A stretch of 64,000 nucleotides of DNA, from contig CAVZCL010000005.1 in NCBI GenBank assembly GCA_963773745.1, positions 1,984,001-2,048,000 on the forward strand. Direction: 5' to 3'. The notes beneath the pieces are model-generated. The model was not told where the DNA came from, did no database searches, and worked only from the letters and a program-made list of their open reading frames with translations. Source of the DNA: UBA5069 sp963773745 (lineage in GTDB: Bacteria > Chloroflexota > Anaerolineae > Caldilineales > Caldilineaceae). This document shows positions 9,596 to 19,181 of the stretch, one piece after another. Made by a program: the position numbers and the translations under genes. The stretch's first letter is position 1, and every line of letters starts with the position of its first letter.

Positions 9596-10369
9596 CTATT
9601 CGCTGAATTGCTCGGCGTCGTCGATGTTGCCCATGACCACGAGCACATCACCCCGATTGACGACAAAGTCGGGTGCAGGGCTGACGATGAGTTCCGCGCC
9701 GCGCTGCACGGCAATCACCGTGAGGCCGAACTGGTTGCGGATGTCGGACTCGATGAGCGATTTGCCGCAGACGGCATCGGGGGCAATAAGCTCGACGACG
9801 CCCACTTCGCCCGAGACCTCGAGGTAGTCAATGAAGCTGCCCGAGGCCAGGCGGCGGGCCAGGCGCACGCCTGCTTCATGCTCGGGCAGGATGACCTCGT
9901 GCGCGCCCACCCGCTGCAGAATTTCCTTCTGCGTGTTGGTGCGCCCCTTGGTGATCACGCGCTTGAGGCCGAGTTTGACCAGGATGACGGTTGCGAGCAG
10001 GTTGCTCTCGAAGTCCTCGCCGATGCAGACAACGCCCACCTCGAAGCCGTCGACGCCTGCCTGGCGCAACGCCTCAACGTTGGTGGCATCCAGCTGCACA
10101 ACGTGGGGCAACACGGTAGAGAGCTCCTGCACGCGCGCCAGGCTGCGGTCGATGGCCAGCACAGTGAAGCCGTGGCGCACAAGCGTGCGTGCCACAGATG
10201 TGCCAAAGCGACCGAGGCCGATGACGACAAACTCGTTGGCGTGGCCGGGGACTCGTGCAGACAAGCCGTTGGTCTCCACAGTGGCTGCGGGGGCGGACGG
10301 TGCATCAACGGGTGCGGGTGCTGTGAAACGGTCCCAAAACTGGCGTGCGGAGGATTTGCCGGTGGACAA
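9596..10369 (-). CDS. TrkA/KtrA-type potassium-channel NAD-binding protein
   Basis: 257 residues: a ~45-residue Pro/Ala-rich N-terminal extension, then an RCK-N domain beginning FVVIGLGRFGTSVARTL (GxGxxG nucleotide loop, acidic AIDRS at the second strand end), then an RCK-C (TrkA-C) domain from about residue 175 to the end. It should be the cytoplasmic gating subunit of a Ktr/Trk K+ uptake system. No membrane subunit is encoded next to it. The N-terminal extension is longer than usual for KtrA. Confidence 0.85.
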   Translation of the reverse strand: MSTGKSSARQFWDRFTAPAPVDAPSAPAATVETNGLSARVPGHANEFVVIGLGRFGTSVARTLVRHGFTVLAIDRSLARVQELSTVLPHVVQLDATNVEALRQAGVDGFEVGVVCIGEDFESNLLATVILVKLGLKRVITKGRTNTQKEILQRVGAHEVILPEHEAGVRLARRLASGSFIDYLEVSGEVGVVELIAPDAVCGKSLIESDIRNQFGLTVIAVQRGAELIVSPAPDFVVNRGDVLVVMGNIDDAEQFSE

Positions 10370-10428
10370 GGGTAAGCTCCAGGCGAGATACGCGAGAACG
10401 TGTGCGGGGTGATTGACGCCGCCACGCC

Positions 10429-10434
10429 ATTATA
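10429..10434 (-). promoter_or_regulatory. Putative -10 box for the TrkA-like gene
   Basis: Minus strand GGCGTATAATGG contains a consensus TATAAT about 60 nt before the start codon. Confidence 0.5.
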
Positions 10435-10592
10435 CGCCATCTCACCGCGGGCGGGTAGAATGGGCAGAACTCGGATGCCGCATGTCGTGCGTCGGGTGTT
10501 GGGGCAAGAATGAACGCGCTTCAATGGGGATAGCCTGTTTGGGGATAGCCTGTTGCAGCGCGGCCGCGTGAACTGCAGGGAGAAATGGCAAC

Positions 10593-11642
10593 ATGCTTGA
10601 TGTGATTGAGGATGCCAACGCAGTTGGCGATGAACGCGCACTGCCGCAGACCATGCGCGCGCTGCTGCTGACGGAGGATGGGCCGCAGATTGTCGAGGAC
10701 TATCCCGTGCCGACTTTGCAGGCAGGCGAGGCCCTTGTGCGCGTGCGTATGGCGGGCATCTGCGCGACGGATTTGGAGCTTGTCAAGGGCTACAAGGGCG
10801 GCTTTCGCGGCGTACTGGGCCACGAGTTTGTGGGCGAGGTGGTGGATGCCATCGGCGAGCCACGTGCCGCGTGGGTTGGCAGGCGCGTTGTCGGCGAGAT
10901 CAACATTGGCTGCGGCGGCTGCGAGCGCTGCCGGCGCAGCGAGCAGAAGCATTGTGCCAGTCGCAGCGCGCTGGGGATTGTGGGGCGCGACGGGGCTTTT
11001 GCCGACTATGTCGCTCTCCCCATGGCGAACCTGCACGCTGTGCCGCCCGCCATCATGGATGAAGCTGCGGTCTTCACCGAGCCGCTGGCGGCCGCGCTGC
11101 AACTGCTTGAGCAAATCCACATCAGGCCGACAATGCGCGTCTACGTTCTGGGCGACGGGCGGCTGGGACAGCTTGTGGCACAGGTGATGCAGACAACCGG
11201 CTGCGACTTGACGCTCATTGGCCGCACGCGCGACAAGCTGGCAATCGCGGCGCTGCGCGGCATCCGCACGACAACGACTGCGTCGGCGGATGTGCTGGCC
11301 GAGGAGGCAGCCGACGTGGTTGTGGAGGTCACAGGCTCGCCCGACGGCTTTGCGCTGGCGCGGCGGCTGGTGCGGCCGGGCGGCACGCTTGCCCTGAAGA
11401 GCACCTTTGCCGGAGCCCTGGCTGATTTTGACGCGAGCGCACTGGTGGTGGACGAAATCACCCTTGTGGGGAGCCGCTGCGGTCCCTTTGCGCCGGCGCT
11501 GGAACTGCTGCGCCGCAAACAGGTGGAGCCGCGCCCCCTCATTTCGGCGACCTATCCGCTGGTTCAGGGTGTGGAGGCGCTGGCACACGCAGCGCAGCGG
11601 GGTGTGGTGAAGGTGCTTCTGACTACAGGGAATAGGGAGTAG
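10593..11642 (+). CDS. Zinc-dependent alcohol dehydrogenase family protein (MDR)
   Basis: 349 residues. The GroES-like domain has the catalytic zinc ligands (GICATDLEL, GHEFVGEV) and the four-cysteine structural zinc lobe (CGGCERCRRSEQKHC). The Rossmann domain starts at VYVLGDGRLGQLVAQV. The enzyme should oxidise an alcohol or polyol with NAD(P)+; the substrate is open. ATG 10593 has GGGAGA about 9 nt upstream; an internal ATG 20 codons later (MRALLLTEDG) matches the usual family start and is an alternative. The last codons and the TAG stop lie inside a heptamer repeat array. Confidence 0.85.
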   Translation: MLDVIEDANAVGDERALPQTMRALLLTEDGPQIVEDYPVPTLQAGEALVRVRMAGICATDLELVKGYKGGFRGVLGHEFVGEVVDAIGEPRAAWVGRRVVGEINIGCGGCERCRRSEQKHCASRSALGIVGRDGAFADYVALPMANLHAVPPAIMDEAAVFTEPLAAALQLLEQIHIRPTMRVYVLGDGRLGQLVAQVMQTTGCDLTLIGRTRDKLAIAALRGIRTTTTASADVLAEEAADVVVEVTGSPDGFALARRLVRPGGTLALKSTFAGALADFDASALVVDEITLVGSRCGPFAPALELLRRKQVEPRPLISATYPLVQGVEALAHAAQRGVVKVLLTTGNRE

Positions 11643-11674
11643 GGAGTAGGGAGTAGGGAGTAGGGTGTAGGGTG
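11633..11674 (+). repeat. Heptamer tandem array (TAGGGAG/TAGGGTG x6)
   Basis: Six uninterrupted 7-nt units, four TAGGGAG then two TAGGGTG. The array begins inside the dehydrogenase reading frame; the stop codon is the TAG of the second unit. Confidence 0.95.
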
Positions 11675-11716
11675 TGGGCAGTGGGCAGTCGGCATTGGTG
11701 AGGGGGAGGGGACTGG

Positions 11717-12805
11717 ATGAAGGACAAAGAAATCGCTGCGCTGCGGCTGCGCAATCAGCAATTGGTGGCGCAGACGGCGCGGACTCCGGCCGAGGTTGTG
11801 GCTCGCATGTGCGCCATGCAGGCACAGGATTACGCCGGCACGCTCTGGTCCGTAGCCATGCGCATGGCGAATGATGCCACCGCAACTGAGGCTACAGTTG
11901 AGCAGGCGCTGACGGATGGTTCAATTGTGCGCTCGTGGCCGTTGCGCCGCACTTACCACATTGTTGCGGCGGCGGACCTGCGCTGGATGCTGGCGCTGCT
12001 TGCACCGCGCACCATTGCCGGCGCGACCACTCGCCGTCATGGCCTTGGCATTGACGATGCGACGCTCGACAAGGCAATGGGCGTGGTCATGGACAGAGTT
12101 GGCGACGGCGCGCCGCACACGCGCGGCGATCTCGTGGCGACGATGGAAGCGGCGGGCATCACAACCGAAGGGCAGCGCGGCATTCACATGCTGGTACACA
12201 TGGCACAGGCGGCGCTCATCTGCATGGGGCCGCGTGTGGGCAAGGAGTACACCTTCGTGGCGCTCGACAAGTGGCTGCCACCCACGCCGGAACTTGCGAA
12301 AGACGAGGCGCTGGGCCGGCTTGCGGCGCGCTACTTCACCGGCCACGGCCCGGCGACGCTTCAGGACCTGGTGCGATGGGCACATATTACCATGGGCGAT
12401 GCGCGCAAGGGTGTGCAGGTGGCAGGCAAGGCGCTGGTTGAGGTGATGGCGGGCGACACCAAGTATCTGATGGGCGCAGAGGCTGCCGACAACGCCGCAC
12501 CGGAGCCGCCGGCCGCGCTGCTGCTGCCCGGCTTTGATGAAATTCTGTTGGGTTATGCTGACAAGAGCGCAATGATTGGCCCAGCGTACGAGGCGCTCTG
12601 GTGCCCGGGCGGCAATGGCATGTTCAAGCCGTTTATTATGGCGGAGGGGCGCGTCGTGGGCCTGTGGTCGCGCAAGCTGAAGAAGAAGAGCGTGGCGGTG
12701 ACTGTGCAGCCGTTTGAGGCGCTAAGCGCTGAGTTGGAAGCGGCGATTGCGGCGCAGGCCGAACGCTATGGGCGCTTTCTGGAGTTGGACGCAGAGCTTA
12801 CATAA
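11717..12805 (+). CDS. Winged-helix protein, AlkZ-like DNA glycosylase family (HTH_42)
   Basis: 362 residues. Near residues 30-40 it has RMCAMQAQDYAG, in which Q35-A-Q37 matches the QxQ catalytic motif of the AlkZ/AlkX (YcaQ) interstrand-crosslink glycosylases. LRRTYH and the C-terminal LLPGFDEILLGYADK also fit the HTH_42 family. The expected role is excision of alkylated or crosslinked bases, although many family members are uncharacterised. The ATG follows GGGGACTGG by a few bases. It ends against a large palindrome shared with the convergent metalloprotease gene. Confidence 0.78.
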   Translation: MKDKEIAALRLRNQQLVAQTARTPAEVVARMCAMQAQDYAGTLWSVAMRMANDATATEATVEQALTDGSIVRSWPLRRTYHIVAAADLRWMLALLAPRTIAGATTRRHGLGIDDATLDKAMGVVMDRVGDGAPHTRGDLVATMEAAGITTEGQRGIHMLVHMAQAALICMGPRVGKEYTFVALDKWLPPTPELAKDEALGRLAARYFTGHGPATLQDLVRWAHITMGDARKGVQVAGKALVEVMAGDTKYLMGAEAADNAAPEPPAALLLPGFDEILLGYADKSAMIGPAYEALWCPGGNGMFKPFIMAEGRVVGLWSRKLKKKSVAVTVQPFEALSAELEAAIAAQAERYGRFLELDAELT

Positions 12806-12812
12806 CAGCGCA

Positions 12813-12932
12813 ACGACGACACAGAGGTCACAGAGGGAACAGAGAAACACAGAGAACAGCAACGGCGAGCATCATCTCGCCGTTGCTGTTCTCTGTGTTT
12901 CTCTGTTCCCTCTGTGACCTCTGTGTCGTCGT
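12813..12932. repeat. Perfect palindrome, 57-bp arms, CACAGAG-type words
   Basis: Arms 12813-12869 and 12876-12932 are exact reverse complements with a 6-nt loop. The outer part of each arm repeats the word (A)CACAGAG or GTCACAGAG four times. It fills the gap between two convergent genes and would fold into a bidirectional terminator-like hairpin. Confidence 0.97.
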
Positions 12933-12948
12933 CTGTTGCGTTGTTGCT

Positions 12949-15462
12949 TTAGCTGCAGTAGTCGTTGTTGATGTAGCTGCGCAGGCCGTGCTTGCCCCAC
13001 TCGGTGCAGTAGGTGGCCTTGGCACTGCTGCTCCAGTTGCTGTACTTGTCGAGGATCTCCATGACGCGGTTGGCCATCTCGTAGCGATCCTTGTAGGTGG
13101 AACTGCCAACCAAATCGGCTGCCCAGTAGCTGAGAATCAGGAAGTCTGTGTCGGTGCTCGTGCGCCACATGCTGCTCTGCGAGCTGCCATCCACCTTAAT
13201 GCCGTGGTAGATCTTCCAGAGCATTTGGGCAGGGACGCGGCCGGCGTTGTAGGGCCCCTTGTTGGCGCTGGTCACAGTCGTGTTGTTCGTGCAGAGCCAG
13301 TCGCCAACTGTCATGAGTGTGCCATTGCTGGTGTGGACGCGGCCGCGCGGCTCGTTGGCGGTGAAGAGGCGGTTGGTGTCGCTGGGTGAATAGCCCACGC
13401 CGTAGTAGTGGTGCCAGAAGGCCGCCGGCACGACCGAACCCATGGTGCCTTCGTGCAGGAAGCGCAACTGGTCGCCCGCACCGCAATCAAGGCTGGAGCC
13501 GACGCCGAAGAACTGGCTCAGGATATAGTGATTGATCTCGTGGTGGATGATGCTGGGCGTTGCCATGCAGCCGGTGCCGTCGCACGAGGAGTAGTGGCCG
13601 CCCTTGCCGGCGCTGTAGTCGCTGGCCGAGCAGCCCACATTGCCCGAGCGGCACATGTCGGCAATGCGCACCTTGCGCGCGCTTTCGCCCTCGTTGTGCT
13701 GCACCGAGACCTTGAGGCTGCTGCTGCTGGCATAGCCAATGTCGTCGATGCAGGCGTTTGTCACCATGAGCAGCTTCGGATAGTTGGACGCGCTTGAGGG
13801 CAGTACACCCAGCTCCGCGAGCGCGGGCTTGAGCCACTGGAAGAAGGCACACGACCAGAAGTAGTTGTCGGACTCGGCGAAGGTGCCGCTGGCGTCGCCC
13901 GGGCTCCAGAGGCTGAAGTCGCGGTCGCTGCGGTGCGTGTGGCGGATGAAGGTGCTCGCGTCGAAGGAGGCCCAGGCAGCAGAGGGCCAGGTGGTCTTGT
14001 TGTTCTGGTCGCCACAGGCAACGAGCGTGCCATTGGTGCGCTGGTCGTTGGCAGAGTAGAAGAAGTCATGCGTCAGCGTGTTGTCGTCGCGCACGTACAC
14101 GTTGCTGGTGACGACCTGGAAGGGCTTTGTGACGTCGCCATCGGTGTAGGCCCAGCGGCGCACCTTGGCATCGGTGTAGTTGACGGCATCGGGTGCAGCG
14201 TTGGCGGGCAAGGGGCCAAGAATCGGCGCATCGGCTGCGGGCGCATCCTGCGAGAGCGTGTAGGCCACAAGCTGCGGCTCGCCATTGGCGTCGTCGGCAT
14301 AGTAGGCCTCCACGTTGTCGCCCACGTTGAGGACGAGGCCCGTGCGCGCGTCAATCTTCACGGTAATGTCATACTCGGGCGATGCGGGGATGACCAGATT
14401 GACAAGGTAGACAAGGTGGCGGCGCAGTGGATCCACACCGAGAACGAAATCGACCAGATTCCACTCGCTTGCGGGCTTGCCGCTCAAATCTTCCGCGGCC
14501 TTGAGGGCTGTCTCCAGCGCCTGCTGACGGCCCACGAAGAGCGTTTCGTCCACTTCCAGCTTGGCCGGGTCCATGATCATGCGCGAGAGGCCAATGACGT
14601 TCCAGTTCGCGTCGAGCAGCATCGTCAGATCGCTTTCGAGCAGCGGATAGTTCTTGTAGAACTGCCCGAAACGCGCCATCTGGTAGAAGCGGCCCATCTG
14701 GAAGCTTTTCAGCTCGAGCGACGGCATGTCGGGCGGAAGCAGGTTGGGGTTGAGTTCGAAGACGCCGCCGTATTTGGCGAGAAAGGCCGCCAGCACTGGC
14801 TCGGCAATGGGCTTGAAGCGTTCCACAATGCGATCGCTGGGCTGCTTCCACGAATTGTCGCGCTCCTCAATCGGAATCGAGGTAATCGCGCGCTCCTCGA
14901 AGGGCGGCGTTGAGGGCGAAGGATCGCCAAGGGCGTTGTCACCAGCCTCGGTGTCGGGCGTCACCGGCGTGGTGTTGATGGCTTCCGGCACCCAGGGGAA
15001 GCGCAGAGCGGGGTTGATGTCCAGGTTCTGCTCGGCCTTGGGCGACTCGGCCGGGTCGGGCAGCAGTTCGGGCACGACGGCGGTAAGGCTAATGCCGAAA
15101 CTGGCGAGCACGCCCGCAGCGTAATCGGGAATGGTTGGCTTGGGACGGGTGGCGAAGCTGTCCACATGGCCGTTAAAGAAGCTGAAGGAGGCATCGGGGT
15201 CAATCTGCTTGAAGGCGTCAATTGCTGCGGCAAGAGCGGGTGATGGGGGCAACGCCTTGAAATTGTCAAACTCGCGGATGACATCCTGCTGGGCCGAGGC
15301 GACGCCGTCGGGCGCAACCACAATCGGCAGCAGAACGGGCGCTTCCTGCGCGGGCGGTGCGGGCGGTGTGGCCGCCGCGGCAGGCAGCGTGAACAGGAGT
15401 GCGCCACAGACAGCGACACTCAATCCCTTCCAAACCTTCTCCATCAGAGTATGGTGCAACAT
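12949..15462 (-). CDS. Secreted HExxH zinc metalloprotease-like protein
   Basis: 837 residues. The start ATG (15460-15462) has AGGAG 5 nt upstream and opens a signal peptide (KVWKGLSVAVCGALLFTLP, then AAAATPP). A Pro/Ala-rich linker and a ~350-residue N-terminal region precede a C-terminal catalytic half with IIHHEINHYILSQFFG, in which HEINH is the zincin HExxH. Several paired cysteines in the C-terminal half suggest disulfides outside the membrane. It resembles secreted zincins that are made with an N-terminal propeptide; I cannot assign a numbered peptidase family. The frame continues upstream of 15462 without any plausible signal, so the later start is preferred. Confidence 0.72.
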   Translation of the reverse strand: MLHHTLMEKVWKGLSVAVCGALLFTLPAAAATPPAPPAQEAPVLLPIVVAPDGVASAQQDVIREFDNFKALPPSPALAAAIDAFKQIDPDASFSFFNGHVDSFATRPKPTIPDYAAGVLASFGISLTAVVPELLPDPAESPKAEQNLDINPALRFPWVPEAINTTPVTPDTEAGDNALGDPSPSTPPFEERAITSIPIEERDNSWKQPSDRIVERFKPIAEPVLAAFLAKYGGVFELNPNLLPPDMPSLELKSFQMGRFYQMARFGQFYKNYPLLESDLTMLLDANWNVIGLSRMIMDPAKLEVDETLFVGRQQALETALKAAEDLSGKPASEWNLVDFVLGVDPLRRHLVYLVNLVIPASPEYDITVKIDARTGLVLNVGDNVEAYYADDANGEPQLVAYTLSQDAPAADAPILGPLPANAAPDAVNYTDAKVRRWAYTDGDVTKPFQVVTSNVYVRDDNTLTHDFFYSANDQRTNGTLVACGDQNNKTTWPSAAWASFDASTFIRHTHRSDRDFSLWSPGDASGTFAESDNYFWSCAFFQWLKPALAELGVLPSSASNYPKLLMVTNACIDDIGYASSSSLKVSVQHNEGESARKVRIADMCRSGNVGCSASDYSAGKGGHYSSCDGTGCMATPSIIHHEINHYILSQFFGVGSSLDCGAGDQLRFLHEGTMGSVVPAAFWHHYYGVGYSPSDTNRLFTANEPRGRVHTSNGTLMTVGDWLCTNNTTVTSANKGPYNAGRVPAQMLWKIYHGIKVDGSSQSSMWRTSTDTDFLILSYWAADLVGSSTYKDRYEMANRVMEILDKYSNWSSSAKATYCTEWGKHGLRSYINNDYCS

Positions 15463-15728
15463 GTTATCTCCTGACTCACCGAATAGAGTGCGATGCCAGC
15501 CGAAAAGCGTTTCGGCACGCTGGGCTTGCGTGCCTGTCAGGATGATGCATGTATGAGGGATGCGCTGTGCTGCGCGGCACAGGCTGGGGGTGACCGGGGA
15601 CACCAGCATGGAGCAGCGGCGGTTTGTTGTGTGAAGTCTGTCTACCGTCACAGAACGTAAGGCAAAGTAAGCGCTATTCCATTTTGGGTGATTATACGGG
15701 AAACAGAGGAGTTTTGGGGCCAATGGCA

Positions 15729-15758
15729 CCGGGGGTACGATATAAATCGTACCCCCGG
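15729..15758. repeat. Perfect palindrome with 13-bp arms
   Basis: CCGGGGGTACGAT, a four-base ATAA loop, and the exact complement. No T-run follows, so it is more likely an operator or RNA leader stem than a factor-independent terminator. Confidence 0.85.
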
Positions 15759-16020
15759 CCGCGGCCACAGCCTCGCCCCCCCCAGAACAAGACTGCGCCC
15801 ACTGAGTGCAGATATGAAGATGATGGCCGGCACGCTTTCGGGGGGAAGAAACTTAACCCGAACGACAGGCGCTTGCCGACCTGTACTGATTATAGCAGAC
15901 TTTTTGCAAATGTATACTACCAATTTTGCCGTTTGCAAAATCTGCAAATATAACTGCTTACGTGCCTTGTAAGGCTTCCGCGCATGGAGTGAAGCGTACC
16001 ACGAACAACCTCACCCTTAC

Positions 16021-16205
16021 AACTACCAGCGGGCCTTGCGGGTTCCCGTAAATGGAAAATTCGGCGTGCCAGATTCAACCTCGCCTCTGTAACTACTTGC
16101 GACCCTTGCGGGTTCCCGCACACGGAAAATTCAGTCAGATTCAACCTCACCCCTGTAACTGCTTGCGGGCCTTGCAGGTTCCCGTAAATGGAAAATTCAG
16201 CGTGT
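16021..16205 (+). repeat. Direct repeat array, 3 copies of a ~66-70 bp unit plus a degenerate fourth
   Basis: The block GGTTCCCG-N6-GGAAAATTC starts at 16041, 16111 and 16177. Flanking text (TTCAACCTC, CTGTAACT, CTTGCGG) repeats too. A decayed copy is visible at about 15950-16010. Each unit contains a short CGGG...CCCG dyad. Confidence 0.9.
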
Positions 16206-16343
16206 CACCAACAAACTCATCCCCGGCCCCTCTCCATTGCGCGCCCTTCAGCCTTCTCCACATGGAGAAGAGCACGGCGTGCCCCGCGACCCAGCCGTGC
16301 CGCGACCCAGCCGTGCCGCGCCCCACACGAACGCGCGCAATGG

Positions 16344-16349
16344 TATACT
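16344..16349 (+). promoter_or_regulatory. Putative -10 box for the restriction-methyltransferase
   Basis: TGGTATACT gives TATACT with an upstream TG; the chosen TTG start is about 41 nt further on. Confidence 0.4.
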
Positions 16350-16389
16350 TCTCTTTGCATCGTCACACCTCACCGCTGGAGCATTTACC

Positions 16390-19178
16390 TTGACCCCTCA
16401 CGAATTTGTGCAGCGCTGGCGCGGCAACACGCAGACCGAGCGCCAATCCTATCAGCAATTCTTCCTCGACCTGTGCAGCCTGGTTGATCATCCCACGCCC
16501 AATGTCTACGACCCTGCGGGCAGCAGCTTCTGCTTTGAGGCAGGCGTTACCAAGACGCTGGGCGGGCGCGGCTTTGCCGATGTCTGGTTCAAGGGCCATT
16601 TTGCAATTGAGTTCAAGGGGCCGGATGGCAACCTCGACAAGGCCTACCGCCAGTTGCTCGAGTATCGCGAGGCGCTGGAAAATCCCCCGCTGCTGATTGT
16701 GAGCGACACGCAGCTGCTGCGCATTGTCTCCAACTTCACCAACATGCCGCGCAGCGAGCTGATCCTGCGGCTGGAGGAGATCGAGTCGCCGGCGGGGTTG
16801 CAGGTGGTGCGCAACCTCTTCTACAACCCCGAGGCCTTCCGGCCGGAGAAGACATCCGCACAGGTGACAGAGGAGGCGGCGGCCGAGTTTGCCAAACTGG
16901 CCGAGCATCTGCACCGCTGGGGCTATGGCGCGCAGGAGGTGGCGCACTACCTCATTCGCCTGCTCTTTATCCTCTTTGCCGAGGATATTGAGCTGCTGCC
17001 GCGCGCCCTTTTCACAAGGCTGGTGGAGAAGGGGCAGCGCGACGCCGCCACCTTTAATAAACAGATGCGCCAGCTCTTCCGCGCCATGCAGGAGGGGGAT
17101 GTCTTTGGCGAGAGCAACATTCGCTGGTTCAACGGCGGCCTCTTTGACAGCGACAAAGTGCTGGAGATGGATGGCGACGGGCTGCGCATCCTCCAGCATG
17201 TAACGCAACTCGACTGGGCGGGGATTGAGCCCTCCATCCTGGGCACGCTCTTTACACGCAGCCTGGACCCCTCCAAGCGGGCGCAATTGGGCGCACACTA
17301 CACCAGCCGCGACGACATTCTGCTGATTGTGGAGCCGGTGCTCATGGCCCCGCTGCGGCGCGAGTGGGCGCAGATTCAGCAGAAGGCGCAGGCGCTGGTG
17401 GCGCAGCGCGACAGCGCGCCCAACCGCGCGGCGTGGAATCGCCTTGACAAGGAGGCGACGGCGCTGGTGATGACCTTTGCCTACAAGATTCGCTCGACGC
17501 GCGTGCTGGACCCCGCCTGCGGTTCGGGCAATTTTCTCTACGTCTCGCTGCGGCTGCTCATGGACCTGGAGGCGGAGGTGAGCTTCTTTACGGGGCAGCT
17601 GGGCTTGCAGCCCTTTTTGACGCAGGTGGACCCGCGCCAGCTCTTTGGCATTGAGAAGGACCCCTACGCGCACGAGCTGGCGCAGGCGACAGTGTGGATT
17701 GGCTATTTGCAGTGGCACCACGACCACGCCGGCGGTGCGCCGCGCGAGCCGGTGCTGGAGGCGATGGACAACATCAAGGAGATGGACGCAATTCTGGCCT
17801 ATGACGCCGAGGGCAAGCCGTGCGAGCCGGAGTGGCCCGAGGCGGATGTGATTGTGGGGAACCCGCCGTTTTTGGGGGGCAAGCACGATGCGTGGCGGAA
17901 CTCGGTGAAGACTACGTCGACGACCTTATTGCGCGTCTATGCGAGCGTACGTGTCCGGGACGGGATTTAGTGTGCTACTGGTTTGACAGGGCACGATCCG
18001 AACTGAAGGCCGGCAACGGCAAGCGCGTTGGCCTACTTGTCAACACAAGCAATTCGTGGCGGGGCAAATCGGACAAGTGCTCGAGAGAATTAAGGAGACT
18101 GGCGACATCTTTTGGGCACAGGCTGACCGACCTGGGTCCTCGATGGCGCTGCCGTACGTGTATCAATGATCGGTTTCGATGAGGGATACGAGAATCGAAA
18201 GTAGCTAGATGGTGATTGCAGGTGTCAAGACGCATCAACGCCGATTCACGAGTTCAGATTCTGACTTAACCCAAGCCGATAGACTCAGCGAAAATCTGGG
18301 ATCTGTCTTTCAAAGGCTAGTGAAAGGAGGCCCTTTTGATATTGATGACCGAGCTTAGCACTGACGATGTTAGCATCAAGCAATCCGAATGGCCGACCTA
18401 AACTCGCGAAGTGGTTCAAGCGTTCTCAATGGTGCCGACTTGATGGGCACATCGCGAGCATGTGGACCATCGACTTCGGCGTAATGTCCGAATCAGAGGA
18501 TGCGGCTCATTTGAAGTACCGTTTGCTTACGTGAAGCGAGTTGTGGAACCAGTTCGAGTCAGACAATGAGACGCCAGCGCGCTGAGCAATGTGGTGGCAG
18601 CTACGCAGACCGCGGCCTGACATGAGAGCTGCATTGAAAGGTCGACAGAGGTATATCGTCACGCCAGAGTCTCGAAGCATCGGGTCTTTGCCTGGTGCAG
18701 CGCAGGAAACGTGCCTGCAACAATCTTCTATGGTCATCGCGCTGGACAGTGATTACATTCTTTGGCGTACTGCAATCGCGGGTCCATGAAGCTTTGGTCG
18801 CTGCGCAAGTGCACGCTGTGATGGGAGGCCGGGAACGATCCGCGCTACACCCCCACCACGACCTTCGAAACCTTCCCCTTCCCGTGGCCGCCGGGGAAGG
18901 AGCCGGTGGAGGATGCGCGCGTGCTGGCGATTGGCGCGGCGGCGGCCGATCTGGTGGCGCAGCGCGATGCGTGGCTCAACCCGCCCGGGCTGGACGAGGC
19001 GGCGCTCAAAAAACGCACGCTGACAAATCTCTACAATGAGCGCCCCGACTGGCTGGCCGATGCCCACGCCCGCCTCGACGCCGCCGTGCTCGACGCCTAC
19101 GGCTGGCCCCACGACCTTGACGACGAGGCGATTCTGGAGCGGCTGCTGGCGCTGAATCTGGAGCGGGCGAAGGGGTAA
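16390..19178 (+). pseudogene. MmeI-like (type IIG/IIL) restriction-methyltransferase, middle third disrupted
   Basis: The intact gene would code for about 930 residues. I start it at TTG 16390, which has GGAG nine bases upstream. The N-terminal nuclease domain has GFADVWFKGHFAIEFKG (PD-ExK type). The methylase has DPACGSGNF (motif I) and IVGNPPFLGG (motif IV, catalytic). From about 17886 to 18830 the frame changes repeatedly and stops appear, yet family text can be followed across three frames (GEDYVDDLIARLCERT, RVGLLVNTSN, ERIKETGDIFWAQADRP, WVLDGAAVRVSMIGFDEG, GGPFDIDD, FAYVKRVVEPVR). From 18840 the normal frame returns with ETFPFPWPPGKEPVEDARV and LTNLYNERPDWL to the stop. The damaged block is also visibly poorer in GC. 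Read as drawn, only a truncated 16390-17970 protein would be made. Confidence 0.82.
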
Positions 19179-19181
19179 TTG

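Larger units (their letters stand above)
15463..16389. other. Long non-coding stretch between divergent genes
   Basis: No convincing gene. It holds two minus-strand TATAAT boxes (rc of 15691-15696 and of 15892-15897, the latter in TGCTATAAT) upstream of the metalloprotease, a 13-bp palindrome (15729-15758), a 66-70 bp direct repeat array (16021-16205), a fragment of the CCCCGGCCCCTCTCC word family (16206-16262) and the promoter of the restriction-methyltransferase. Confidence 0.7.

Noticed and set aside
16021..16205. Possible CRISPR array
   Set aside because: Repeat units are 66-70 bp and similar over their whole length, there are no unique spacers of constant size, and no cas gene is nearby.
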